DNA from: Nocardioides gilvus
GTDB taxonomy: Bacteria > Actinomycetota > Actinomycetes > Propionibacteriales > Nocardioidaceae
Length of the DNA stretch: 64,000 bases
Assembly: GCF_003194605.1 (NCBI RefSeq)
Contig: NZ_QHKY01000001.1
Coordinates: 310,001-374,000, forward strand
Direction: 5' to 3'
Shown here: piece by piece, positions 39,241-48,230 of the stretch
Layout: every line of letters begins with the position of its first letter
Numbering within the stretch: position 1 is the first letter of the stretch
Notes under the pieces: model-generated
Told to the model about the DNA's origin: nothing
Databases searched by the model: none
Seen by the model: the letters and a program-made list of their open reading frames with translations, nothing else
Made by a program: the position numbers and the translations under genes

Positions 39241-39474
39241 ATGGTGCAGGCGTACATCCTGATCCAGACCGACGTCGGCAAGGCGGCCGACGTGGCTGCT
39301 GCCATCGGGGCGATCGAGGGCGTGACCTCGGCCGAGGACGTCACCGGACCGTACGACGTGATCGTGCGCGCCGAGGCCCGCAACGTCGACGAGCTCGGAC
39401 GACTGGTGGTCTCCCAGGTGCAGAACCAGCCCGGCATCACCCGCACCCTCACGTGTCCCGTCGTCCACATCTGA
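39241..39474 (+). CDS. stand-alone Lrp/AsnC effector-binding (RAM) domain protein
   Basis: A 77-residue protein (MVQAYILIQTDVGKAADV) corresponding to the ligand-binding half of Lrp/AsnC regulators, with no helix-turn-helix. Such proteins form decamers or bind amino acids, and may act on a partner regulator. The ATG at 39241 has AGGAGG 6 bases upstream. Its stop is 2 bases before the likely start of the DUF3515 gene, so the two are co-transcribed. Confidence 0.9.
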   Translation: MVQAYILIQTDVGKAADVAAAIGAIEGVTSAEDVTGPYDVIVRAEARNVDELGRLVVSQVQNQPGITRTLTCPVVHI

Positions 39475-39476
39475 CG

Positions 39477-39989
39477 GTGACCCGTTCCTCCCGCCGCCTC
39501 CGCGGCACCCTGCTCCGGCATGCCCTCGCTGCCCCTGTCGTCATCCTGACGGTCGCCGTTCTGTCGGCCTGCTCCTCGGACGTCGAGATCACCTCCACAC
39601 CCATGGACCAGGAGGTCATCGACGCCTGCACCGCTCTGGTCAACGACCTGCCCGACGACTTCTTCGCCTCTGAGCGTCGCGAGGTCACGGGTGAGGGGAT
39701 CGGGGCTGCCTGGGGCGAGCCGCCCGTGGTCCTGACCTGCAGCGCGCCGGCTCCTGAGGAGTTCGATGCGTTCTCCCGGTGCAGCGACATCGAGGGCGTC
39801 GGTTGGTTCATCCCCGATGCCGAGCTGAAGGACCCTGAGCGCGACCTGGTGATGTCGGCGCAGAGCCACGCTCCCCGAGTCAGTCTCTCGATCCCTGCCG
39901 AGCGCCGCACGGACGCGCCCGACACCTACCTGCGTACGATCGCGCCCCTGATCATCGAGCACCTCACGGAGACCTCCCCCTGTCTCTGA
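39477..39989 (+). CDS. DUF3515 family lipoprotein
   Basis: A 170-residue predicted lipoprotein. The N terminus has a basic stretch, a hydrophobic core and the lipobox LSAC, then a soluble domain with four further cysteines (ACTALV, LTCSAP, SRCSDI, SPCL). I start at the GTG at 39477, directly after the RAM-domain gene; an in-frame GTG at 39453 lies inside that gene. The family is conserved beside ddl in actinobacteria (Rv2980 region, from memory). Function unknown. Confidence 0.88.
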   Translation: MTRSSRRLRGTLLRHALAAPVVILTVAVLSACSSDVEITSTPMDQEVIDACTALVNDLPDDFFASERREVTGEGIGAAWGEPPVVLTCSAPAPEEFDAFSRCSDIEGVGWFIPDAELKDPERDLVMSAQSHAPRVSLSIPAERRTDAPDTYLRTIAPLIIEHLTETSPCL

Positions 39990-40013
39990 GGAGTGGCGTC
40001 CGCGCGGCTGGGC

Positions 40014-41132
40014 TCAGCGCAGACCGGTGTCGCGACGCAGCGCCAACTCGATGAGCCGGTCGACCAGCTCGCCGTAGGAGATACCGGCGGCGGCCCACAT
40101 CTGCGGGTACATCGACGTCGGGGTGAAGCCTGGCATCGTGTTGAGCTCGTTGACCACCAGCGAGTGGTCGGGCATCACGAAGAAGTCCACCCGCGAGAGG
40201 CCCTCGCCCGAAACGGCCTCGAAGACCCGGGCAGCCAGGTCTCGCATCCGCGCCGCGACCTCGTCAGGGAGCACGGCTGGGATGTCCAGCTGGGTGTGCT
40301 CGGCGGGCAGGTACTTGGCCTCGAAGTCGTACCACTCGTGGTCGCCACCGATCCGGATCTCCGCCGGGCTCGAGGTGAGGAGCTCTCCGTCGAGCCCCTC
40401 CAGCACTCCGCACTCGACCTCGCGGGCCCCCACAGCTCCGGCCTCGACCAGGACCTTGGGGTCCTCGGCCTGGGCCAGCGCCATCGCAGCGTCGAGTTCG
40501 GTGGCGTCGTGCACCTTGCTGATGCCGATGCTGGACCCGCCACGGGCAGGCTTCACGAAGACCGGGTAACCGAGGGCCTCGATCTCGTCCCGGCAGGTCT
40601 GGGGTTCACGTGCCCAGCGACGGGCAGTGACGACGATCCCGGGCATGACCGGGATCCCGGCGGCCTCGAGGACGATCTTCATGTACGCCTTGTCCATGCT
40701 GACGGCGCTCGCCAGGACTCCGGCTCCGACGTAACGCACGCCAGCCATCTCGAACATGCCCTGGATGGTGCCGTCCTCGCCCCACGGCCCGTGCAGCACC
40801 GGGAACACGACGTCGACCTGGCCCAGGGTGACCGGCGGCTGGTGCGGCTCGCTCACGACAAGGTCCGTGTGGGACTCCTCGGCCAGCAGCTGCACCGAGG
40901 GACGACTCCCGTTCACGGCCGGCAACTGCCCGTCGGCCATGCGCAGGCGCGAGGTGTCGTCGGACTCCAGCACCCACCGTCCGTCACGCGCGATCCCCAC
41001 CGGCACGACGTCGTACTTGTCGCGGTCGATGGCGTCGATGACGGCACCAGCGGTGACGCACGAGATGGCGTGTTCGGAGGAGCGGCCACCGAAGACGACG
41101 GCGACGCGAGGCTTGCGGACGGGTGCATTCAT
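40014..41132 (-). CDS. ddl: D-alanine--D-alanine ligase
   Basis: Makes the D-Ala-D-Ala end of the peptidoglycan stem peptide. N-terminal VAVVFGGRSSEHAISC, PVLHGPWGEDGTIQG, and ATP-grasp motifs FVKPARGGSSIGI and SRVDFFVMPDHSLVVNELNTMPGFT (cited in part) are present. I chose ATG at 41132 (372 residues), since the first 44 codons of the longer frame are a shadow of the divergent gene. The Y/F position that sets drug specificity was not resolved by eye. Confidence 0.95.
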   Translation of the reverse strand: MNAPVRKPRVAVVFGGRSSEHAISCVTAGAVIDAIDRDKYDVVPVGIARDGRWVLESDDTSRLRMADGQLPAVNGSRPSVQLLAEESHTDLVVSEPHQPPVTLGQVDVVFPVLHGPWGEDGTIQGMFEMAGVRYVGAGVLASAVSMDKAYMKIVLEAAGIPVMPGIVVTARRWAREPQTCRDEIEALGYPVFVKPARGGSSIGISKVHDATELDAAMALAQAEDPKVLVEAGAVGAREVECGVLEGLDGELLTSSPAEIRIGGDHEWYDFEAKYLPAEHTQLDIPAVLPDEVAARMRDLAARVFEAVSGEGLSRVDFFVMPDHSLVVNELNTMPGFTPTSMYPQMWAAAGISYGELVDRLIELALRRDTGLR

Positions 41133-41164
41133 CGGAGGAGACCCTATCGGCCTACGCTCGTGGC

Positions 41165-42277
41165 ATGGCACTCGACATCCCAGCAGACTCCACTGCCGAC
41201 TCCCTCGAGACGGGTTCAACCCTGCGGCCGGACACCCTGGCGGTCCATCTGGGTCGCCCGGCACGCGAGCCCGACGCGCCGTTGAACACCCCGATCACCA
41301 TGGCCTCGACGTACGTGGCCGGTGGCGACGTGGAGTACGGCCGGTACGGCAACCCGACGTGGACCGCGCTGGAGGAGGCCATCGGCGGGCTCGAGGGCGG
41401 GCGCTGTCTGACGTACGCCTCCGGGCTCGCGGCCGTGGCGTGCGTGCTCGACCTGGTCAGCCTCGGCGGCAAGGTGGTCGCACCTCGGCACGCCTACAAC
41501 GGCACCGTGATGCAGCTGGCCGATCACGAGTCCCGCGGACGGCTGGTCTGCGAACTCGTCGACATCACCGACACCGCAGCCGTCGTGGCGGCCTGCGAGG
41601 GAGCGGCCCTCGTCTGGCTCGAGTCCCCCACCAACCCTGCCCTGGAGATCGCCGACATCGCGACGATCACGGCTGCCGCCCACGAGGCGGGCGCCTACGT
41701 GGTCGTCGACAACACCTTTGCCACACCGATCCTCCAACGTCCCCTCGAGGACGGGGTGGACCTGGTCGTGCACTCGGCCACCAAGTTCCTGGCCGGTCAC
41801 AGTGACGTCCTGATGGGAGCCCTGGTGACGCAGGACGACGAGCTCTACCGCGTCCTCAAGGGCCGCCGCGACATGCTCGGCGCGGTCCCCGGCCCGTTCG
41901 AGGCGTGGCTCACGCTGCGTGGGCTCCGTACGTTGCCGCTGCGGGTCGAGCGCGGCCAGGCCAACGCAGCCGAGCTGGCGCAGCGACTGGGTGCCCACCC
42001 GGCGATCTCCGAGGTCCGCTATCCGGGCTTCGGGGCGATCGTCTCCGTGGTGCTGACAGAGGGTGCCATGGCGGCGGACCTGCTGACCCGCAAGACGAAG
42101 ATCTGGCTCCACGCCACCTCGCTGGGCGGAGTGGAGTCCACCTTCGAACGCCGCCGCAGGTGGAAGCTCGAGCCCGCCACGATCCCCGACGGCCTGGTCC
42201 GACTCTCGGTCGGCATCGAGGACGTCGACGACCTGTGGCACGACCTCGAGAAGGCGCTCGACGACCTGGTCGTCTGA
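41165..42277 (+). CDS. PLP-dependent trans-sulfuration enzyme (cystathionine gamma-lyase/synthase family)
   Basis: Cys/Met-metabolism PLP enzyme of 370 residues. The family landmarks are [31 protein letters not shown], the Asp of [10 protein letters not shown] and the Schiff-base Lys in [14 protein letters not shown]. The sequence alone does not separate gamma-lyase, gamma-synthase and beta-lyase. Start at ATG 41165, divergent from ddl with a 32-base gap. It sits between ddl and gpsA, neither of which is functionally related. Confidence 0.88.
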   Translation: MALDIPADSTADSLETGSTLRPDTLAVHLGRPAREPDAPLNTPITMASTYVAGGDVEYGRYGNPTWTALEEAIGGLEGGRCLTYASGLAAVACVLDLVSLGGKVVAPRHAYNGTVMQLADHESRGRLVCELVDITDTAAVVAACEGAALVWLESPTNPALEIADIATITAAAHEAGAYVVVDNTFATPILQRPLEDGVDLVVHSATKFLAGHSDVLMGALVTQDDELYRVLKGRRDMLGAVPGPFEAWLTLRGLRTLPLRVERGQANAAELAQRLGAHPAISEVRYPGFGAIVSVVLTEGAMAADLLTRKTKIWLHATSLGGVESTFERRRRWKLEPATIPDGLVRLSVGIEDVDDLWHDLEKALDDLVV

Positions 42278-42295
42278 CCTCCCGGGCGGGGTCAA

Positions 42296-43297
42296 TCAGT
42301 CGGTCTCGGCCTTGGTGTCCCGGGCGATGAAGGCCTGCATCATGTCGGTGGCCGTCATCTTGCCGGCGATGACCAGCTCGACGGCGGTGGCGATCGGCGC
42401 GTCCACGCCGCTCTGCTCGGCCAACGCCTTGAGCGAGGAGCACGACTTGGCTCCCTCGGCCACCTGCCGGGTGGAGGCGTAGATCTCGTCGGTCGTCATG
42501 CCCTGCCCGATCTTCTCGCCGAACGTGCGGTTGCGCGACAGCGGCGAGGAGCAGGTGGCGACCAGGTCGCCCAGACCGGCCAGGCCCATCAGGGTGAGCG
42601 GGTTGGCACCGGAGGCCGCAGCGAGCCGTGCGGTCTCGGCCAACCCACGGGTGATCAGCGAGGCGGTCGTGTTGTCTCCGAAACCGAGGCCGACGGCCAT
42701 GCCCACCGCCAGCGCGACCACGTTCTTGTAGGCGCCTCCCAGCTCACACCCGACGACGTCGGTGGAGGTGTAGGGGCGGAAGGCCGGTCCGTGGCACAGG
42801 CCCTGGAGCCACTGGGCCACGTCTCCGTCGGCGCAGGCGACCACGGAGGCGGCGGGCTCGCGACGGGCGATCTCCTTTGCCAGGTTGGGACCACTGATCA
42901 CGGCGATCCGCTCGGGGCCGGCGCCGGTGACCTCGGCGATCACTTCGCTCATCCGCTTCAGGGTGCCGAGCTCGACACCCTTCATCAGGCTCACCATCAC
43001 GGCGGACCCGGGGATCGAGGGGGCCCACTGGGCCAGGTTCTCGCGGAAGGTCTGGGACGGCGTGGCGAAGACCACGACCGCCGCGTCGGCCATCGCAGCT
43101 GCCACGTCGCTGGTGGCCCGAATGTTGTCCGGCAGGACGATTCCGGGCAGGTAGTCGGGGTTCTGGTGCTCCGAGTTGACCGCCTCGGCCAACTCGGGCC
43201 GACGCGCCCACAGCGTCACGTCGTTGCCGGCGTCGGCCAGCACGACGGCAAAGGCCGTCCCCCATGATCCGGCACCGATCACTGCGACCTTGGTCAT
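42296..43297 (-). CDS. gpsA: glycerol-3-phosphate dehydrogenase [NAD(P)+]
   Basis: Makes sn-glycerol-3-phosphate from dihydroxyacetone phosphate for phospholipid synthesis. NAD-binding GAGSWGTAFAVVLADAG at the start, LMKGVE, ELGGAYKNVVALAVGMAVGLGFG with the catalytic Lys, and GLAGLGDLVATC are present. ATG at 43297, 333 residues. It overlaps plsC by 4 bases (ATGA); the two enzymes act in sequence, so coupling makes biochemical sense. Confidence 0.96.
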   Translation of the reverse strand: MTKVAVIGAGSWGTAFAVVLADAGNDVTLWARRPELAEAVNSEHQNPDYLPGIVLPDNIRATSDVAAAMADAAVVVFATPSQTFRENLAQWAPSIPGSAVMVSLMKGVELGTLKRMSEVIAEVTGAGPERIAVISGPNLAKEIARREPAASVVACADGDVAQWLQGLCHGPAFRPYTSTDVVGCELGGAYKNVVALAVGMAVGLGFGDNTTASLITRGLAETARLAAASGANPLTLMGLAGLGDLVATCSSPLSRNRTFGEKIGQGMTTDEIYASTRQVAEGAKSCSSLKALAEQSGVDAPIATAVELVIAGKMTATDMMQAFIARDTKAETD

Positions 43298-44142
43298 CGA
43301 CTGTCGTCCTTCTTCCTGCGTCGGCGGCGGTTGGGATTCCCGATCTGCGGCAGATGGGCGGTCCTGGGGTCGAACCGTACCGGTGGAGCCGGCTCCCCGC
43401 GCAGATCCTCCACGATCGCGACGATCGCCGCCATGATGCGATCGGTCGCCTCGTGCACCACCTCGGCGGTGGGATCGTCCCCGACGAGGTCGTCGAGGTC
43501 CACCGGATCCCCGACCTTGAGGGTGACCGCACCCCGCGGCCAGAGCCGCGGGAGCTTCGAGTACGGCCTCAAGGTGTCCTGGGCACCCCAGTGACCCACC
43601 GGGATGACCGGAGCGCCGGTGGCGAGAGCGATGCGCGCCGCCCCCGACTTGCCCCGCATGGGCCACAGGTCCGGGTCCCGGGTGAGCGTGCCCTCCGGAT
43701 AGATCGCCAACAACTCCCCTGTGCGCAACGCCTCCACCGCGGCCGAGTAGGCATCCAGCGCGTGGGGCGTGAGTCGGGCGACCGGGATCTGCTTGGCCGA
43801 TCGCAGCACCCGGCCCACGAAAGGAGTCGTGAAGAGCGTGGACTTGGCCAGGTAGCGGGGCAGTCGCCCTCGTCCCCAGAGCAGGTCGCCGGTCATCATC
43901 GGGTCCAGGTAGGACAGGTGGTTGAAGACGACGATGCACGCTCCGGACTCCGGGATCTTCTCAGAGTCGATCCACGTCCGCCGGCTCAATGCCCGGGTGG
44001 GCGGCAACAGCAGCGAGGTGGCGAGCGCGAAGCCCCAGCCCACGCCTTGCCGCGACCTGAGCCTGCGGGCCCGCACGGCTGCCGTCCTGTCCTCCACGCT
44101 CACCGAGGCTACTCCCATCGCGCCCGCCCGAGTGGACTTCAC
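43294..44142 (-). CDS. plsC: 1-acyl-glycerol-3-phosphate acyltransferase family protein
   Basis: Acyltransferase of lysophosphatidate or related acceptors. The HX4D motif is NHLSYLDP, the EGT motif is YPEGTLTRD, and the third block is PVIPVGHWG. A hydrophobic segment lies near residues 35-52. The 282-residue protein has a short basic C-terminal end (NRRRRRKKDD). A start at the internal ATG (44118) is possible. It overlaps gpsA, and is divergent from cofC with only 19 bases between them. Confidence 0.9.
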   Translation of the reverse strand: MKSTRAGAMGVASVSVEDRTAAVRARRLRSRQGVGWGFALATSLLLPPTRALSRRTWIDSEKIPESGACIVVFNHLSYLDPMMTGDLLWGRGRLPRYLAKSTLFTTPFVGRVLRSAKQIPVARLTPHALDAYSAAVEALRTGELLAIYPEGTLTRDPDLWPMRGKSGAARIALATGAPVIPVGHWGAQDTLRPYSKLPRLWPRGAVTLKVGDPVDLDDLVGDDPTAEVVHEATDRIMAAIVAIVEDLRGEPAPPVRFDPRTAHLPQIGNPNRRRRRKKDDSR

Positions 44143-44161
44143 GACTGGCAGAATGGCAGCG

Positions 44162-44809
44162 ATGCGTGCTCAAGAGTTCGTGGCCGTGGTGCCGGTGAAA
44201 CCCCTCTCCCGGGGGAAGTCACGACTCGTCGGCGTCGACCCCGCCCACCGGCAGGCCCTGGCGGAGGCCTTCGCGCGGGACACCGTCGGCGCCGCCCTGG
44301 GCACGCCTGGAGTACTCAGCGTCGTGGTCGTCACCGATGACGCGCGCCTGGCCCGTTCGCTGGCCCGCGACGGATGCCTGGTGGTCCCGGACGGGGTCAC
44401 CGGCGACCTCAACGGCTCGCTCGTCCAGGCGGCGGCTGAGGCGCACCGCCACTGGCCCCGAGCACGTCCCGTGGCGCTCTGCTCGGACCTGCCAGCGCTG
44501 GTCCCCGCGGACCTGGCCCAGGTGCTGGCCCGGATCGACGTACGGGCCTCGGACCGCCCTGCGTTCGTGCCGGACGCCGCGGGTGTCGGCACCACCCTCT
44601 ACAGCGCTCCGCACGCCCTCTTCGCCCCGCGCTTCGGAGGACCCTCACGACGAGCCCACCTGGAGGCCGGCGCCCTCGAGATCGTGGATGCGGCGGCCGG
44701 CGTACGACGCGACGTCGACGTGGTGGCGGACCTCGACCGGGCACTCGCCCTCGGGGCTGGTCCGCACACCACCGAGGTCGCCGGACGCGCCTCGACGACG
44801 TTGCCCTGA
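44162..44809 (+). CDS. cofC: 2-phospho-L-lactate (or phosphoenolpyruvate) guanylyltransferase, coenzyme F420 synthesis
   Basis: Activates 2-phospholactate or phosphoenolpyruvate with GTP for coenzyme F420. The 215-residue protein has VVPVKPLSRGKSRL at the start, VVVTDDARLA, GDLNGSLVQAA and CSDLPALVPADL, all CofC/FbiD landmarks. ATG at 44162; an ATG 9 bases upstream is in frame. CAGAAT lies 7 bases before 44162, so the message may be leaderless. It matches the fbiD position in mycobacteria. The rest of the F420 pathway is not in the window. Confidence 0.92.
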   Translation: MRAQEFVAVVPVKPLSRGKSRLVGVDPAHRQALAEAFARDTVGAALGTPGVLSVVVVTDDARLARSLARDGCLVVPDGVTGDLNGSLVQAAAEAHRHWPRARPVALCSDLPALVPADLAQVLARIDVRASDRPAFVPDAAGVGTTLYSAPHALFAPRFGGPSRRAHLEAGALEIVDAAAGVRRDVDVVADLDRALALGAGPHTTEVAGRASTTLP

Positions 44810-44829
44810 GGAACTGCGGCTGAACGCGA

Positions 44830-44861
44830 ACTGGCCTCCCCGCAACTGCGGAGAGGCCAGT
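44830..44861. terminator. bidirectional terminator between cofC and leuD
   Basis: Arms of about 14 bases (44830-44843 and 44848-44861), including a perfect ACTGGCCTC/GAGGCCAGT outer stem, sit in the 75-base gap between the convergent cofC and leuD genes. It can serve both. Confidence 0.7.
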
Positions 44862-44884
44862 GGGACGCGCTGCTCACACGGACG

Positions 44885-45478
44885 TCACCGTCCGAGCGTG
44901 GCGGGCTTCCAGGAAGGACGCGCGGCCTCGTGAGTCACGATGTCGTCGTCGTGGCTCATCGTGATCCCGATGTCGTCGAGACCCTCCATGAAGCGCCAGC
45001 GGGTGTAGTCGTCGATCTGGAAGGACGTGGACCATTCCCCGGCACTCACCGTGCGGTGCTCCAGGTCGATGGTCACCTCGAGGCCGACGTCGGCGTCCAG
45101 GAGGTCCCACAGCGCGACGACCTCGGACTCCTCGACCTGGACGGTCAGGAGCCCGGACTTGCCCGAGTTGCTGCGGAAGATGTCACCGAACCGCGGCGAG
45201 ATGATGGCCTTGAAGCCGAAGTCCTGGAGCGCCCAGACGGCGTGCTCCCGCGAGGAGCCGGTGCCGAAGTTGGGACCGGCGACCAGCACGGACGCCTGCG
45301 TGTAGGGCTCTCGGGCGAGCACGAACTCCGGGTCCTTGAAGAGGCCGAAGAAGAGGCCGTCCTCGAAGCCCGTCCGGGTGATCCGCTTGAGGAAGTCGGC
45401 CGGGATGATCATGTCGGTGTCGACGTCACTGCGGCGCAGCGGAGCGGCCACACCGGTGTGGCTGATGAACTTCTCCAT
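44885..45478 (-). CDS. leuD: 3-isopropylmalate dehydratase small subunit
   Basis: Swivel subunit of isopropylmalate isomerase in leucine synthesis. [47 protein letters not shown] and [15 protein letters not shown] are diagnostic. 197 residues, 13 bases after leuC on the same strand. Confidence 0.97.
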   Translation of the reverse strand: MEKFISHTGVAAPLRRSDVDTDMIIPADFLKRITRTGFEDGLFFGLFKDPEFVLAREPYTQASVLVAGPNFGTGSSREHAVWALQDFGFKAIISPRFGDIFRSNSGKSGLLTVQVEESEVVALWDLLDADVGLEVTIDLEHRTVSAGEWSTSFQIDDYTRWRFMEGLDDIGITMSHDDDIVTHEAARPSWKPATLGR

Positions 45479-45491
45479 GTCAGTGCTCCGT

Positions 45492-46904
45492 TCAGGCCGG
45501 GACCGACGCCAGGTCGGCCGGGGACGAGAGGGTGCCGCGGACGGCCGTGGCCGCTGCCACGGGGACCGAGACCAGGTGGGTGCGTACGCCGGTGCCCTGG
45601 CGCCCCTCGAAGTTGCGGTTTGAGGTCGAGGCCGTACGGACCGGGCCGTCCAGCTTGTCGTCGTTCATGCCGAGGCACATGGAGCACCCCGCCCCGCGCC
45701 ACTCGGCGCCGGCGGCCAGGAAGACCTTGTCGAGCCCTTCGGCCTCGGCCTCGAGACGGACCCGGGCCGAACCCGGCACGACGATCATCGTGACACTGTC
45801 GGCGACCTGCTGACCCTTGAGCACCTCGGCAGCTGCGCGCAGGTCGTCGAGACGACCGTTGGTGCACGAGCCGATGAAGACGTGGTCGACGGCGATGTCA
45901 CGCAGCGTGGTGCCACCCTCGAGGCCCATGTACTCCAGGGCGTTCTCGGCGGCGGTGCGCTCGATCTTGTCGTCGAACTCGGCCGGGACCGGGACGTGGC
46001 CGGCCAGCGGCGCGCCCTGACCCGGGTTGGTGCCCCAGGTCACCCACGGGGTGACCTCTGAGGCGTCGATGACGATCTCCTTGTCGAAGACGGCGTCGGC
46101 GTCGGTGAAGTAGGTCTTCCAGTGCTCGACCGCAGCGTCCCACTCAGCGCCCTTCGGCGCCTCGGGCTTGCCCTCGAGGAAGGCGAAGGTCTTTTCGTCG
46201 GGCGCGACCATGCCAGCCTTGGCGCCCCACTCGATGGACATGTTGCAGACCGTCATGCGGCCTTCCATCGACAGCTTGCGGATCGCCTCGCCGCGGTACT
46301 CCACGACGTAGCCCATGCCGGCGCCGGTGCCCACCTTGGTGATCAGGTAGAGGATGAGGTCCTTGGCGGTGACACCGTCGGCGAGCTCGCCGTTGACGGT
46401 GACCGCGCAGGTCTTCGGCTTGATCGAGGAGAGCGTCTGGGTGGCCAGGACGTGCTCGACCTCGGAGGTGCCGATGCCGTGGGCAATGGCTCCGAAGGCG
46501 CCGTGGGTGGCGGTGTGGGAGTCACCGCACACGATCGTCATGCCCGGCTGGGTCAGCCCGAGCTGCGGGCCGACGACGTGGACGATGCCCTGCTCGATGT
46601 CGCCGAGCGGGTGCAGACGGATGCCGAACTCCGCACAGTTCTCGCGCAGCGCGTTGATCTGCGCGCGCGAGACGGGGTCCTTGATCGGCTTGTCCCAGTT
46701 GAGGGTGGGGACGTTGTGGTCCTCGGTGGCCAGCGTGAGGTCCGGGCGGCGGACCTTGCGTCCGGCGAGGCGCAGGCCGTCGAACGCCTGCGGGCTGGTC
46801 ACCTCGTGGATGAGGTGGAGATCGATGTAGAGCAGATCGGGTTCCCCGTCTGCGCTACGGACGACGTGCTCGTCCCACACCTTCTCGGCCAGGGTTTTGC
46901 CCAT
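45492..46904 (-). CDS. leuC: 3-isopropylmalate dehydratase large subunit
   Basis: 4Fe-4S aconitase-family subunit that isomerises 2- to 3-isopropylmalate. The cluster cysteines are in FIGSCTNGR and CSMCLGMN, and substrate motifs include TLNWDKP and [15 protein letters not shown] chose the ATG at 46904 (470 residues) with GAGGAG 6 bases upstream; the frame has 7 more codons. It is transcribed away from an IclR regulator, as is usual in actinobacteria. Confidence 0.97.
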   Translation of the reverse strand: MGKTLAEKVWDEHVVRSADGEPDLLYIDLHLIHEVTSPQAFDGLRLAGRKVRRPDLTLATEDHNVPTLNWDKPIKDPVSRAQINALRENCAEFGIRLHPLGDIEQGIVHVVGPQLGLTQPGMTIVCGDSHTATHGAFGAIAHGIGTSEVEHVLATQTLSSIKPKTCAVTVNGELADGVTAKDLILYLITKVGTGAGMGYVVEYRGEAIRKLSMEGRMTVCNMSIEWGAKAGMVAPDEKTFAFLEGKPEAPKGAEWDAAVEHWKTYFTDADAVFDKEIVIDASEVTPWVTWGTNPGQGAPLAGHVPVPAEFDDKIERTAAENALEYMGLEGGTTLRDIAVDHVFIGSCTNGRLDDLRAAAEVLKGQQVADSVTMIVVPGSARVRLEAEAEGLDKVFLAAGAEWRGAGCSMCLGMNDDKLDGPVRTASTSNRNFEGRQGTGVRTHLVSVPVAAATAVRGTLSSPADLASVPA

Positions 46905-46988
46905 GACTCGCTCCTCTCTGTGCAAAATCGGCCCGGTCTGGGCGCTTTCTCAATCGTACCTCTTGCATCCCACTGTGTGAGACGGCAG

Positions 46989-46998
46989 TATTGCAATA
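46989..46998. promoter_or_regulatory. perfect palindrome in the leuC-iclR gap
   Basis: TATTGCAATA is a perfect 10-bp palindrome that overlaps the first base of the IclR start codon, 85-94 bases upstream of leuC. A TTGCA core also occurs at 46963-46967 and as TTTTGCAC close to leuC (minus strand). It is a good candidate IclR-regulator operator, inferred from position and symmetry only. Confidence 0.45.
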
Positions 46999-47720
46999 TG
47001 GACAACTCTAGTGGAGTCGGCGTGCTCGACAAGGCCGCTCTGGTGCTTGCCGCCCTCGAAGCCGGCCCGGCGACGCTGGCCGGACTGGTGGCCGGCACCG
47101 GTCTCGCCCGACCGACCGCGCACCGCCTTGCCGTCGCCTTGGAGCACCACCGCCTGGTCGCCCGTGACATGCAGGGACGCTTCGTCCTGGGGCCGCGTCT
47201 GGCCGAGCTCTCCGCGGCCGCTGGCGAGGACCGTCTGCTGGCTGCTGCGGGCCCGGTGCTGGCCCGACTGCGCGACATCACCGGCGAGTCCGCCCAGCTG
47301 TGGCGCCGCCAGGGCGAGCACCGCGTCTGCGTCGCCGCCGCCGAGCGTCCGAGCGGTCTGCGTGACACGATTCCGGTCGGGTCGCAGCTGACCATGCGCG
47401 CCGGCTCGGCGGCCCAGGTGCTGCTGGCGTGGGAGGACCCCGAGCGCATGCACCGGGGCCTGCAGAACGCCGCCTTCTCGGCGACTGCCCTGTCAGGCAT
47501 CCGTCGCCGTGGTTGGGCCCAGAGTGTCGGAGAGCGTGAGCAGGGCGTGGCCTCGGTCTCCGCCCCCGTACGCTCCCCCGGCGGCAAGATCATCGCCGCG
47601 GTCTCCGTCTCCGGTCCGCTGGAGCGTCTCTCCCGCCAGCCCGGACGGATGCACGCACCGGCCGTGCTCGCCGCTGCGGAACGACTCTCCGAGTCGTTGC
47701 GTCGCGCCGCCGCCGACTGA
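46998..47720 (+). CDS. IclR-family regulator (LtbR/NdgR-like)
   Basis: Transcription factor of 240 residues. Winged HTH at about 8-65 (LAGLVAGTGLARPTAHRL), then an effector-binding domain with ITGESAQLWRRQGEHRVCVAA and a C-terminal half with GVASVSAPVRSPGG. ATG at 46998. Divergent from leuCD, the position of LtbR in corynebacteria and NdgR in Streptomyces, which control leucine genes. Regulation of leuCD is therefore inferred, not shown. Confidence 0.92.
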   Translation: MDNSSGVGVLDKAALVLAALEAGPATLAGLVAGTGLARPTAHRLAVALEHHRLVARDMQGRFVLGPRLAELSAAAGEDRLLAAAGPVLARLRDITGESAQLWRRQGEHRVCVAAAERPSGLRDTIPVGSQLTMRAGSAAQVLLAWEDPERMHRGLQNAAFSATALSGIRRRGWAQSVGEREQGVASVSAPVRSPGGKIIAAVSVSGPLERLSRQPGRMHAPAVLAAAERLSESLRRAAAD

Positions 47721-47734
47721 CCTGTGAGGGCTCT

Positions 47735-48229
47735 CTAGAAGAGTTCGCTCTGGGAGCCGTCCGACTCCAGTGCGAGCAGCATCTGCTTGCGTTCCAACCC
47801 CCCGGCGTAGCCGACGAGGCGACCGTTGGCCCCGATCACCCGGTGGCACGGCACGATGATCCCGATCGGGTTGCGCCCGTTGGCCAGACCAACGGCCCGG
47901 GAAGCCGCAGACGTCTGACCCAGCTGGCGAGCAATCTCGCCGTAGGTGGCCGTGGTGCCGTACGGAATCGCGCGCAGCTCGTCCCAGACGCGCTGTTGGT
48001 AGGCCGTGCCGACCGGCGCCAGCGGAAGGTCGAACTCGACCAACTCCTTGGCGAAGTAGGCACGCAGTTGCCGTACGGCCTCGACGAGCACCGGGTGGGT
48101 GTCGTCGCGTTCCCCGAGCGGAGCGGCGATCTTCGCCTTCTCGAAGGGGGCGAAGTAGGCGGCTGTCACCGCCGTGCCGTCCGAGACCACCCTGAGCTCA
48201 CCGGCTGGGGTCTCCATCACTGTCCACAC
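47735..48229 (-). CDS. ogt: methylated-DNA--protein-cysteine methyltransferase
   Basis: Suicide repair enzyme for O6-methylguanine. The acceptor cysteine is in IGIIVPCHRVIG, and the HTH arginine finger region GQTSAASRAVG is present. I chose GTG at 48229 with AAGGA 8 bases upstream (164 residues); ATG at 48256 within the upstream gene and ATG at 48217 are alternatives. It begins 1 base after the Ada-AlkA stop, so the two are one operon for alkylation repair. Confidence 0.93.
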   Translation of the reverse strand: MWTVMETPAGELRVVSDGTAVTAAYFAPFEKAKIAAPLGERDDTHPVLVEAVRQLRAYFAKELVEFDLPLAPVGTAYQQRVWDELRAIPYGTTATYGEIARQLGQTSAASRAVGLANGRNPIGIIVPCHRVIGANGRLVGYAGGLERKQMLLALESDGSQSELF

Positions 48230-48230
48230 G

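Noticed and set aside
46122..46997. Upstream extension of the IclR reading frame through leuC
   Set aside because: The first ~290 codons are antisense to leuC; the true IclR start is the ATG at 46998.
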